Position numbers and translations under genes: made by a program. DNA of 32,497 nt from an uncultured Clostridia bacterium (GTDB lineage: Bacteria > Bacillota > Clostridia > TANB77 > CAG-508), in NCBI GenBank assembly GCA_944388625.1, contig CALXJM010000007.1, forward strand, positions 1-32,497. The letters are read 5' to 3'. The notes below the pieces were generated by a model, which was given only the letters and a program-made list of their open reading frames with translations, made no database searches and was not told the origin of the DNA. Positions 7,462 to 15,227 of this stretch are shown in pieces. Position 1 is the stretch's first letter; each line of letters begins with the position of its first letter.

Positions 7462-8697
7462 TTATCCAATATATTTTTTAAACAAAATACTGCTATTATG
7501 ACCACCAAATCCTAAAGAATTTGACATTGCATATAAAATGTCTTTTTGTCTTCCTTTATTTGGAACAATATCTAAATCACATTCTTCATCTGGTATTTTA
7601 TAATTAATTGTAGGTGGTATAAAAGAATTTTCCAAAGCTTTTATACATGCAATAGCTTCTATTCCTCCTGCTGCTCCTAATAAATGTCCGGTATTACCTT
7701 TAGTAGAGCTTACCATAACATTCTGACTTGCTTCGCCGAATACTGTTTTAATAGCTAAAGTTTCACATTTATCGTTCAAATGGGTAGATGTTCCATGTGC
7801 ATTAATATAATCTACTTGTTTTGGTTTAATTCCAGCATCTTTAATAGCATTCATCATGGCTCTTGCCCCTCCTTCGCCATCAGGTGAAGGAGAAGTAATG
7901 TGATAAGCGTCAGAAGTTGCACCATAACCTACTATTTCTGCATAAATTTTAGCTCCTCTATTTTTGGCATGTTCTAATTCTTCTAATATTAAAACACCCG
8001 CGCCCTCTCCCATGACAAATCCATTACGTTCCTTGTCAAATGGAATACTTGCTCTGCTTTTATTAGTTTCCAAAGAAAGAGCTTTGATGTTTGTAAATCC
8101 TGCAATTCCTATTGGGGTTATAGAAGCTTCTGTTCCACCTGCTAATATTATATCTTGATACCCATGTTTAATTAATCTATATGCTTCTCCAATAGAATGT
8201 GTTGCTGAAGAACAAGCAGTTACAACAGAAAGACTTTCTCCTTTGGCTCCTATTTCGATGGCAATATTACCTGCTGCCATATTTCCAATTGCCATTGGAA
8301 TAAACATCGGAGAAACCCTATCAGGGCTCTTAGTTGTTAAAACATTGACTTGTTCTTCTATTGTAATAAGTCCACCAATTCCTGTGCCAACAATAACCCC
8401 AAATCTTTCAGCATTTTCTGTTTCTATATTAATTTTGCTATTTTTTACAGCTTCTTTTGCTGCAATAATAGCATATTGAGAGAATTTATCTAATCTCTTA
8501 GCAGCTTTTTTATCAAAATAATTTTCGGAGCTATAATTTTTAATTTCTCCTGCCAATTTTACTTTAAAATTGGTAGTATCAAAGGATTTTATTTCATCGA
8601 TTCCACAAGTTCCATTTTTAATTCCTTCCCAAAATTCTTCTACATTATTTCCAATTGGTGTAATAGCTCCTAAACCTGTTATTACAACTCTATTCAT
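7462..8697 (-). CDS. fabF: Beta-ketoacyl-ACP synthase II
   Basis: FabF condenses malonyl-ACP with a growing acyl-ACP. The catalytic triad is present: Cys162 in VVTACSSATHS, His in NAHGTSTHLND and His in GNTGHLLGAAGG; the C-terminus has NSLGFGGHN. The start MNRVVITGLGAITPIGNN at 8697 is preferred over an upstream frame extension to 8775 because it has an AAGGAG site and matches family N-termini. At 411 residues the length is standard. It lies 19 bases after fabG and 13 before accB. All CGG triplets in it are out of frame. Confidence 0.95.
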   Translation of the reverse strand: MNRVVITGLGAITPIGNNVEEFWEGIKNGTCGIDEIKSFDTTNFKVKLAGEIKNYSSENYFDKKAAKRLDKFSQYAIIAAKEAVKNSKINIETENAERFGVIVGTGIGGLITIEEQVNVLTTKSPDRVSPMFIPMAIGNMAAGNIAIEIGAKGESLSVVTACSSATHSIGEAYRLIKHGYQDIILAGGTEASITPIGIAGFTNIKALSLETNKSRASIPFDKERNGFVMGEGAGVLILEELEHAKNRGAKIYAEIVGYGATSDAYHITSPSPDGEGGARAMMNAIKDAGIKPKQVDYINAHGTSTHLNDKCETLAIKTVFGEASQNVMVSSTKGNTGHLLGAAGGIEAIACIKALENSFIPPTINYKIPDEECDLDIVPNKGRQKDILYAMSNSLGFGGHNSSILFKKYIG

Positions 8698-8716
8698 ATT
8701 ATATTTCTCCTTTCTT

Positions 8717-9457
8717 TTACATAACCATTCCGCCATCAACATGAATGACTTGCCCTGTAATATAGGAACTATCATCAGAGCATAAGAACTTAACTACTTT
8801 TGCTATTTCTTTTGGTGTTCCCATTCTTTTAAGTGGTATTTGTTTAAAAATTTCTTCTTTTACATTATCTGATAATACATTTGTCATATCTGTTGCGATA
8901 AATCCAGGCGCGATTGCATTAACTAAAATGTTTCTACTAGCTACTTCCTTTGCTAAACTTTTTGTAAACCCAATAATTCCTGCTTTGGAAGCAGCATAAT
9001 TAGTTTGACCAGCATTTCCTGCTACTCCTACAACAGAAGAAATATTAATGATTCTTCCTGATTTTTGTTTCAACATGTAGGAAATAGTATTTCTCGTCAT
9101 ATTAAATGTCCCAACTAAGTTTATGTCTATAACTGAAGTAAAATCTTCTTCTTTCATTCTCATAATTAATCCATCTTTAGTAATTCCTGCATTGTTTACT
9201 AAAACATCAATTTTACCAAATGCTTCTATAGTATCTTCTACCATGTTTTTACATTCATTAAAAGAAGAGACATCTCCTTGTACGAGTCCACATTTACTTC
9301 CAATTGCTTCTATATCTGACTTTAGTGTTTCTAATTCTTTACTATAATTTCTATAATTTATCGCTATAGAATAGTTATTTAAAGCTAATTCAAAAGCTAT
9401 TTCTTTTCCAATCCCTCTAGTCGCTCCAGTAATTAAGGCAACTTTTTTTTCTTCCAT
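8717..9457 (-). CDS. fabG: 3-oxoacyl-ACP reductase
   Basis: FabG is the NADPH-dependent reductase of the 3-ketoacyl-ACP made by FabF or FabH. Short-chain dehydrogenase motifs are complete: TGATRGIGKE near residue 10, NNAG at about 90, the catalytic Ser of INISSVVG, the Tyr-x3-Lys of NYAASKAG, and the C-terminal VDGGMVM. The length, 246 residues, is typical. It begins two bases after the fabD stop, so translation is probably coupled. Confidence 0.95.
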   Translation of the reverse strand: MEEKKVALITGATRGIGKEIAFELALNNYSIAINYRNYSKELETLKSDIEAIGSKCGLVQGDVSSFNECKNMVEDTIEAFGKIDVLVNNAGITKDGLIMRMKEEDFTSVIDINLVGTFNMTRNTISYMLKQKSGRIINISSVVGVAGNAGQTNYAASKAGIIGFTKSLAKEVASRNILVNAIAPGFIATDMTNVLSDNVKEEIFKQIPLKRMGTPKEIAKVVKFLCSDDSSYITGQVIHVDGGMVM

Positions 9458-9459
9458 TT

Positions 9460-10398
9460 TTAATCCCCCTTTTTTATTTCTTGCATAACTTGTGTTAATG
9501 TCGCAACATCTGAAATATTAAATATCTTCACATCTTTATTTATTTTTTTAATAAATCCAGACAATACTTTTCCAGGGCCAATTTCTATAAATGTATCTAT
9601 TCCTGAATTTAACATGCTTTGTATTGTTTTACCAAACTGTACAGGATGAGTAACATGATTTGCTAAAATTGTATGAATATCATCTGAAGCTTTATAAGGA
9701 AGCCCATCTATATTTTTAATTACTTTAGTTGCTTTTTGTGAATTGATAGAAATTGTTTGAAGAGCTTCTTTTAAGCTTTTAGAAGCTTTTTGTAGTTTTT
9801 CTGTATGAAAAGGTCCACTAGTCTTTAATTCCATAGCTCTTTTTGCCCCAGAATTTTTAGCAAGTTCAATAACGTCTAATATAGCATTTTTTTCTCCTGA
9901 TATAACAACTTGCCCAGGACAATTGTAGTTAGCAGGAACTACAAAACCAGAAGTTATATTTGAGCATAAATCATTTACTTTGTCATCATCTAATCCTAAT
10001 ATGGCAGCCATGCTCCAATTACCACAAGGTAAGTCTTCTTGCATAAATGTTCCTCTTTTTTCTACTATTTTTAATCCATCTTCTAAATTAATTGCTTGAC
10101 TATATATTAGTGCTGTATATTCTCCTAAACTAAGACCTGCGCATAATTCTGCCTGTATATCATTAGATTTTAATATTTCTAATATACCTAAACTCATTGT
10201 TAAAATACAAATTTGTGTATTCTTTGTTTGAGACAGTTCTTCTTCTGAAGAATTAAAAGTTAGTTTTGCTATATCCTTTCCAGTTATTATGCTAGCTTTA
10301 TCATATAAAGCGTGTATTTCTTCATAGGTGTCATATAAATCTTTTCCCATACCAATATATTGAGCTCCTTGCCCAGGAAAAACAAATCCTATTTTCAT
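9460..10398 (-). CDS. fabD: Malonyl-CoA:ACP transacylase
   Basis: FabD loads malonyl groups onto acyl carrier protein. The N-terminal FVFPGQGAQYIGMGKDL, the nucleophile elbow GLSLGEYTAL with Ser90, and the catalytic-His region SGPFHTEKL identify it; IEIGPGKVLSGFIKK closes the acyltransferase core. The elbow is GLSLG rather than the more common GHSLG, a variant also found in active members. It is 312 residues, the usual size, and sits between fabH (11 bases) and fabG (2 bases). Its substrate partner AcpP is not encoded anywhere in the window. Confidence 0.94.
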   Translation of the reverse strand: MKIGFVFPGQGAQYIGMGKDLYDTYEEIHALYDKASIITGKDIAKLTFNSSEEELSQTKNTQICILTMSLGILEILKSNDIQAELCAGLSLGEYTALIYSQAINLEDGLKIVEKRGTFMQEDLPCGNWSMAAILGLDDDKVNDLCSNITSGFVVPANYNCPGQVVISGEKNAILDVIELAKNSGAKRAMELKTSGPFHTEKLQKASKSLKEALQTISINSQKATKVIKNIDGLPYKASDDIHTILANHVTHPVQFGKTIQSMLNSGIDTFIEIGPGKVLSGFIKKINKDVKIFNISDVATLTQVMQEIKKGD

Positions 10399-10409
10399 TT
10401 TTTTCCTCC

Positions 10410-11339
10410 TTAAATTTCACATAAAATACTTCCCAAATTTAATCCTCCACCGTAGCCAATAAAAATAACTTTGTCTTTTTTATTTAATATATTTTTTTCA
10501 TACATTTCAGTTAAGGCTATAGGAATACTTGCACAAAATGTATTTCCAACTCTTTCTAGATTTATATACATTTTTTCCATTGGGATGTTTAATTTATTAC
10601 ATATGCTTTCCAACATACGCAGATTGGATTGATGTGGAATAATATAAGCAATATCATCTAATTTTTCTCCTGTTATTTCTAATAATTGCCTTAAATTTTG
10701 AACTGTTCTTGTAGTACCAAATTTATATATTTTTTTGCCATCCATAAAAATTTTTTCGTCAGTTGCACAAGTTAAAATTTCATTATCTCTCCAATCACTT
10801 TCAATAAAAGAGGCATACTTTTTCTGAGTATCAGTTTTTCCAATAAGAGTAGCTCCTGCACCATCTCCAAGTAAAACCGCTGTATTAATATCTTTATGAT
10901 CAACATATTTCGAAAGTACATCTGCACCAATTACTAATCCGTATTCTACTTCTCCTAAAGCAATATATTTTCTAACAATATCGAATGCATTGATATATCC
11001 ACTACACCCCGCTAGTATATCTAAGCATAAGCAGTTGTCAATGGAAAAATATTTTTGAATTGCAAATGAAATACCTGGCATCAATTTTGAAGTAGAAGTA
11101 GTTGCAACAACTATAATTCCAACATTTTTTATAGAAAAATTTGTATGCTCTAGTAAATTTTTTACAGAGCCAATAGCTAAATCTTCTATTTTTTCTTTTT
11201 CTACATAATATCTAGATTGAATTCCAGTTCTTTTATAAATCCAATTAGAATCAATTGAAAAAATAGTATTTAGTTCCTCATTTTCTATTTTATGTTTTGG
11301 TAAATAATAGCCATTACCTAAAATTTCAATTGAATACAT
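10410..11339 (-). CDS. fabH: Beta-ketoacyl-ACP synthase III
   Basis: FabH starts fatty-acid synthesis by condensing acyl-CoA with malonyl-ACP. The active site is complete: Cys112 in DILAGCSGYI, His in IIPHQSNLRM and Asn in RVGNTFCASIP, with the C-terminal GYGGGLNLGS. It has 309 residues, slightly under average. It is the first gene of the fab/acc cluster; the ATG follows a TAGGAGAAAG ribosome site. A palindromic operator candidate lies about 65 bases upstream. No transcription factor gene (FapR, FabT or a MarR type) adjoins it, though one is common in related clusters. Confidence 0.94.
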   Translation of the reverse strand: MYSIEILGNGYYLPKHKIENEELNTIFSIDSNWIYKRTGIQSRYYVEKEKIEDLAIGSVKNLLEHTNFSIKNVGIIVVATTSTSKLMPGISFAIQKYFSIDNCLCLDILAGCSGYINAFDIVRKYIALGEVEYGLVIGADVLSKYVDHKDINTAVLLGDGAGATLIGKTDTQKKYASFIESDWRDNEILTCATDEKIFMDGKKIYKFGTTRTVQNLRQLLEITGEKLDDIAYIIPHQSNLRMLESICNKLNIPMEKMYINLERVGNTFCASIPIALTEMYEKNILNKKDKVIFIGYGGGLNLGSILCEI

Positions 11340-11399
11340 TCTCTTTCTCCTATTTTTAAACTTATATATATATACAATAAAATTAAAAAAAAATCATTA

Positions 11400-11416
11400 G
11401 ACTGACCGGTCAAGTC
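11400..11416. promoter_or_regulatory. Palindromic operator candidate upstream of fabH
   Basis: TGACCGGTCA (11403-11412) is a perfect ten-base palindrome flanked by GAC and, after one extra A, GTC. Its GC-rich centre stands out in an AT-rich region, and the form is typical of TetR-family operators. It lies between fabH (minus) and the gltD-like gene (plus), about 40 bases upstream of the plus-strand -35. It does not match the FapR consensus. Confidence 0.5.
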
Positions 11417-11449
11417 GATTTAAAAATTTCTTTATAATCAGCTATATAC

Positions 11450-11477
11450 TTGACAAAAACAGGTTTTATAGTATACT
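11450..11477 (+). promoter_or_regulatory. Sigma-A promoter of the gltD-like gene
   Basis: TTGACA (11450-11455), a 16-base spacer and TATACT (11472-11477) form a near-consensus promoter 20 bases before the ATG at 11497. Confidence 0.85.
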
Positions 11478-11496
11478 AAAAAATGAAGGTGAAAAA

Positions 11497-12762
11497 ATGG
11501 ATAATTTAGAAGAAATACAAAAATTGGCTAATATTTGTTTAAATTGTAAAACTAGGCCATGTGTAAAAGGTTGCCCTCTTAATAACTCTATACCAGATTT
11601 TATACAAGCAGTAAAGCAAGGTAATATAGAATTAGCATATCAAATTTTATCTAAAACAACTGTATTCCCTGCTATATGTGGAAGAATTTGCCCTCATAAT
11701 AAGCAGTGCCAAGGAAACTGTATAAGAGGGATTAAAAGTAGCCCTACTCCTATTGGAAAAATAGAAGCATTTGTCGGGGATTGGTCTATTAAAAACAAAT
11801 CTCAGTTACAAAAATATAGTAAAAGCTTTAACAAGAAAATTGCTATAATTGGTGGTGGTCCCGCAGGCATTACATGTGCCGCTCGTTTAGCACAAAAAGG
11901 ATTTTTGGTCACAATTTATGAAAAGTCAAATAAGCTAGGTGGATTACTTGTTCATGGAATCCCTGATTTCAGATTAGATAAAAAAATAGTAGAAGCAAGT
12001 ATTCAAAAAATTATTGATTTGGGAATAAATATAGTTTTTAATGCCGAATTAGGCAAAAACATTTTTTTAAATTATTTATGTGATGAATACGATGCTGTTT
12101 TTTTAAGTTTTGGCGCTAATTGCTGTCAGAAAATGGAAATAACTGGTGAAAATTTAACAGGTGTTTTTAGCGGAAATGAATTATTAGAAACAAAAAATCA
12201 TCCCTCATATAAAAACAAAAAGGTAGCTGTAATTGGTGGAGGAAATGTTGCTATGGATACAGCTAGAACTATTAATCGTATGGGAGCAAAAGAAGTATTT
12301 GTTCTTTATCGTAGAGCAGAAAAGCAAATGCCAGCAGAGCCTAAAGAAATAGCAGATGCAAAACATGAAGGAGTTAAATTCTGCTTTCAAACTAATGTTG
12401 TTCAAATTCTTGGAGATAAAAACGAGATAGTAAATAAAGTAGAATGTGTAAAAACAAAGCTTGTAAAAATGGAAGGTCAAGAAAGAGAAATTCCAATAGA
12501 TATTGAAAATAGTAATTTCTTTTTAGATATGGATTATATAGTTATGGCAGTTGGGTCAAAACCAGAAAAAAATGTAGTTGAAACTTTAGGATTAAAATTA
12601 GATAAAAAGGGTTATATTCAAATTGATGAAAATTACAAAACATCTGTTGAAAAAGTATTTGCCGGAGGCGATATCGCAAAATGTACATCAACTGTTGCAT
12701 GGGCAAGCAGTTCAGGAAAAAAAGCAGCAGAAAAAATAGAAGAATACGTATGCAATAGATAA
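11497..12762 (+). CDS. Stand-alone GltD-like FAD-dependent oxidoreductase
   Basis: The 421-residue protein resembles the small subunit of NADPH-dependent glutamate synthase. Two cysteine clusters at the N-terminus (CLNCKTRPCVKGCPL and CGRICPHNKQCQGNC) are the usual iron-sulfur ligands of this family. FAD binding is shown by IIGGGPAGITCAARLA and, near the end, FAGGDIAKC; NAD(P)H binding by VIGGGNVAMDTART. No glutamate synthase large subunit is nearby, so this could be a stand-alone electron-transfer enzyme (NfnL- or SudA-like) rather than part of glutamate synthase; the choice is not possible from sequence alone. It is monocistronic with its own promoter and a GAAGGTG ribosome site, and ends convergently four bases from birA. 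Confidence 0.8.
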   Translation: MDNLEEIQKLANICLNCKTRPCVKGCPLNNSIPDFIQAVKQGNIELAYQILSKTTVFPAICGRICPHNKQCQGNCIRGIKSSPTPIGKIEAFVGDWSIKNKSQLQKYSKSFNKKIAIIGGGPAGITCAARLAQKGFLVTIYEKSNKLGGLLVHGIPDFRLDKKIVEASIQKIIDLGINIVFNAELGKNIFLNYLCDEYDAVFLSFGANCCQKMEITGENLTGVFSGNELLETKNHPSYKNKKVAVIGGGNVAMDTARTINRMGAKEVFVLYRRAEKQMPAEPKEIADAKHEGVKFCFQTNVVQILGDKNEIVNKVECVKTKLVKMEGQEREIPIDIENSNFFLDMDYIVMAVGSKPEKNVVETLGLKLDKKGYIQIDENYKTSVEKVFAGGDIAKCTSTVAWASSSGKKAAEKIEEYVCNR

Positions 12763-12765
12763 ATA

Positions 12766-13347
12766 CTACTTTATTATTTTTTCGTATTCTTCCTCAAATA
12801 TTTTACAAAATTCCATTAGAATTTGTTCTTTACTAAATTCTATATGGAATTCTTTTTTTAAAGATGTAGCTATATTTTTTATTTCCTCTTCGAAAATTTC
12901 TTGATTGATATTAAGTCCAATTCCAATAAGTAAATACGATATATTTTCACCAATAGTAGCACTTTCGGTTAAAATACCACCTAATTTCTTACCATGATAC
13001 ATAATATCATTTGGATTTTTAATTTCGAGGTTATATCCATATAAATCATATACGGCTTTTATAATGCAGTGTGCAATTTTTGTAGTTAAGTTTGCTAAAT
13101 GTTCCATAGAGCAATTTGGATAGAGTAATATGGTAAAAGTTAAGTTTTTTCCATTTTCTGTATACCAAATTCGATTTTTGGTTCCCCTTCCACTTAATTG
13201 ATTATTAGCAAGAAAAATACATCCATTTGGTAATTTGTTTCTGGCTAATCTTTTGGCTTCTAGTTGAGTTGAGTCTATTTCATCATAATAATAAATATGT
13301 TTTCCTATATAATTTGTAGGAATTGATTTTAATAATTCTAACTGCAT
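12766..13347 (-). CDS. birA: Biotin--[acetyl-CoA carboxylase] ligase, without DNA-binding domain
   Basis: BirA joins biotin to AMP and transfers it to the AccB lysine. Family motifs are YYDEIDSTQLEAKRLA at the N-terminus, the nucleotide loop SGRGTKNRIW, IKNPNDIMYHGKKLGGIL, and LLIGIGLNIN. The loop is GRGTKNR where GRGRRGR is more usual. At 193 residues it has only the catalytic domain: the N-terminal helix-turn-helix of regulatory BirA is absent, so it should not repress biotin genes. It starts three bases after the thioesterase gene stop and has a weak ribosome site (AGGTTAAA), which suggests coupling. Its target AccB is encoded about 5 kb to the left. Confidence 0.88.
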   Translation of the reverse strand: MQLELLKSIPTNYIGKHIYYYDEIDSTQLEAKRLARNKLPNGCIFLANNQLSGRGTKNRIWYTENGKNLTFTILLYPNCSMEHLANLTTKIAHCIIKAVYDLYGYNLEIKNPNDIMYHGKKLGGILTESATIGENISYLLIGIGLNINQEIFEEEIKNIATSLKKEFHIEFSKEQILMEFCKIFEEEYEKIIK

Positions 13348-13350
13348 ATT

Positions 13351-13764
13351 TTAACCTATTAAACTTTCTAATTTTGAATAAATTTCTGGAAACATTTTTT
13401 TGCAATTGATCGGTTTTAAGTTTTTCCCAACAATTGCATGTACAGTGGTTCCTGTATTAATTAATTTATTTTCTTTAGTTTTATATACAGCATATTGAAA
13501 TTCAATTTTTACTGGAGTAAGTTTCCCTATATTTACTTTTACAACCAATTCATCTTCATAATAGGCTGGTTGTATATATTTACATGTTAGCCCTACTAAA
13601 GGTGTCATAATTCCCATTTCTTCCATTTGAGAATAGGTTAATCCAATTACTTTAATAAAATTTGTGCGAGCTACTTCATACCAAATTGGATAAACTGAAT
13701 GATGAACAATTCCCATTTTATCTGTTTCTGCGTATCTAACAATAATTTTACTGCTGTTTTCCAT
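13351..13764 (-). CDS. Acyl-CoA thioesterase, hotdog fold (YbgC/FadM type)
   Basis: The 137-residue protein is a single hotdog domain. The motif RYAETDKMGIVHHSVYPIWYEVAR contains the catalytic Asp and the start of the long central helix (shown here as the stretch at about residues 9-32). PLVGLTCKYIQPAYYEDEL follows, as in the 4HBT family. It should hydrolyse acyl-CoA or acyl-ACP thioesters; its substrate is not evident. The frame is open to 13785, but the ATG at 13764 is preferred because AAAGGAAG lies upstream and homologs start near it. It overlaps the end of the CmpB-like gene by 17 bases and is followed by birA. Confidence 0.82.
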   Translation of the reverse strand: MENSSKIIVRYAETDKMGIVHHSVYPIWYEVARTNFIKVIGLTYSQMEEMGIMTPLVGLTCKYIQPAYYEDELVVKVNIGKLTPVKIEFQYAVYKTKENKLINTGTTVHAIVGKNLKPINCKKMFPEIYSKLESLIG

Positions 13765-14437
13765 GTTCTTTTTTCTTCCTTTCAACTATAGATTTTAATT
13801 TAGGGAAGGCATTAACAAGTCTTCTATGTAATAAAGATTTACTTTTTAATATTTCTCTTACTTTCTTTGTAATTTCTTCTGTGTTATCTTTTGGTTCAGA
13901 GATATCTTCTTCCCCATTTTTTAATTTCATAATTACATTTTTTAGGTTAAATATAATTTTAAATGAAATAATATTATCAATTAAAAATAACACAGCTAAT
14001 ACTATTGTAATAAAGTCTGGAATGCTATTTAATATGTGTATAAAAAATGGATTTAATACTTGAATAATAAGTACTCCTAAAATTCCGAAAGGAACTAGAG
14101 TTTCTAAACAAATTCTTCCATTAATATTATATTTCATATTGCTGTAATCCCACCATCTAGCATGGAAAAGTTTTTCCATAATAAAACTTGTAAAGTATTC
14201 TAGTAGTCCACAAATTAGAATAGCCATAGTAAACAAAACAAGTAAGTTATTATAATATCTAGTTAAATTAAGTGTGATAGCAATGGCGCCAAAACCATAA
14301 ATAGGGCAATATGGGCCAATTAAAAATCCGCGGTTGACAAATTTTTTATGTTTTATTAATTCTCCTACTACTTCTATTGTCCATCCAATAAAAGAATAGA
14401 CAAGAAAAAGCAAAAATAATGTTCCTATATATTCCAT
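13748..14437 (-). CDS. CmpB-type putative ABC transporter permease (copy 1)
   Basis: This 229-residue membrane protein has about five hydrophobic segments in its first 165 residues and a basic, charged cytoplasmic tail. The conserved features are SFIGWTIEV near the start, NRGFLIGPYCPIYGFGA, and WWDYSNMKYNINGRICLE. They define the family annotated as CmpB-like ABC transporter permease, whose substrate is unknown. A second member of the same family is encoded at 22420-23067. The ATG follows AAAGGAGC and lies 16 bases after the upstream stop; the gene overlaps the thioesterase gene. No ATPase is adjacent, so its assignment as a transporter rests on the family name only. Confidence 0.75.
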   Translation of the reverse strand: MEYIGTLFLLFLVYSFIGWTIEVVGELIKHKKFVNRGFLIGPYCPIYGFGAIAITLNLTRYYNNLLVLFTMAILICGLLEYFTSFIMEKLFHARWWDYSNMKYNINGRICLETLVPFGILGVLIIQVLNPFFIHILNSIPDFITIVLAVLFLIDNIISFKIIFNLKNVIMKLKNGEEDISEPKDNTEEITKKVREILKSKSLLHRRLVNAFPKLKSIVERKKKEHGKQQ

Positions 14438-14453
14438 ATTTTCTATTGCTCCT

Positions 14454-15146
14454 TTAATTTATCTCTATTGCTCCCCCATAGTCATAAATTGGAAGCCCTT
14501 GGAAATAAATAAACTTTAAATGATATTTTTCTAGATGTGTTTCAATTTTTTTTAAGTTAATTAATTCTTTTTTGTCGCCAAATAAAATAAACTTATTTTC
14601 TAATACTGCTGTAGCTCCTCCAATAAAACCTTTCATACAACTTTTATTTCCATTTTTATTAATTAAGCAAATATTAGGCTCTGCAATATACAAACAATCT
14701 ACACCTATTTGTGATAATTTTTCGTATGCTTGTTTGTCTGTTGTTATACAAGAATTCTCTGAAGTAACAGCTATATTACATCTAGTATATCCTTGCTTAA
14801 TTAAAACTAATTTCATAGAATATCTATTAGCTATCTCTAAAATTTTTTCATCTGTATATTTATGATATACAAGACAATTTCCTATGCAACATATATTATA
14901 TGGTACACTTGCAGGATATTGGGCTCCGATTTTTGTTAATCCTGTTATACTATTATTTAAGATAAAATTACTATTCGGAGCCTGTATTAATAAATTTTGT
15001 ATACGTGCTAGTTGTATATCTGGATGAGCTGAAATTTCTTCATACAATTCTGGATGAGGTTGTATTGAAATTAAATTGTATCCTAAAGAGGTTAAAAAAT
15101 CTTTTTCAATTTGTCTCATACGAGAATCAATAATAAGTTTTTTCAT
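14454..15146 (-). CDS. Uncharacterised protein resembling the DUF6873 / GME-fold family
   Basis: This 230-residue soluble protein has no signal peptide or membrane segment. It begins KKLIIDSRMRQIEKDFL and ends with LPIYDYGGAIEIN. The repeated pattern of short strands with cysteine- and glycine-containing turns (ICCIGNCLVYH, GYTRCNIAVTSENSCITTD, GFIGGATAVLENKFILFGD) resembles guanidino-group-modifying enzyme folds, and I believe it belongs to the family called DUF6873. No arginine-deiminase catalytic set is evident, so no activity is proposed. It is first in a four-gene run with CmpB copy 1, the thioesterase and birA, with an AAGGGAA ribosome site. Confidence 0.6.
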   Translation of the reverse strand: MKKLIIDSRMRQIEKDFLTSLGYNLISIQPHPELYEEISAHPDIQLARIQNLLIQAPNSNFILNNSITGLTKIGAQYPASVPYNICCIGNCLVYHKYTDEKILEIANRYSMKLVLIKQGYTRCNIAVTSENSCITTDKQAYEKLSQIGVDCLYIAEPNICLINKNGNKSCMKGFIGGATAVLENKFILFGDKKELINLKKIETHLEKYHLKFIYFQGLPIYDYGGAIEIN

Positions 15147-15227
15147 AATTTCCCTTCTTTTTGCAAATTATATCATAAAGGAAATAAGAAATCTATATGT
15201 ATTAATTAAACATTTTATTATAAATGC

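Noticed and set aside
11341-11496. FapR operator upstream of fabH
   Set aside because: The palindrome there does not resemble the FapR consensus, and no fapR gene is nearby.
12205-12480. Minus-strand frame inside the gltD-like gene
   Set aside because: Antisense shadow of a strongly conserved flavoprotein, with no start signals.
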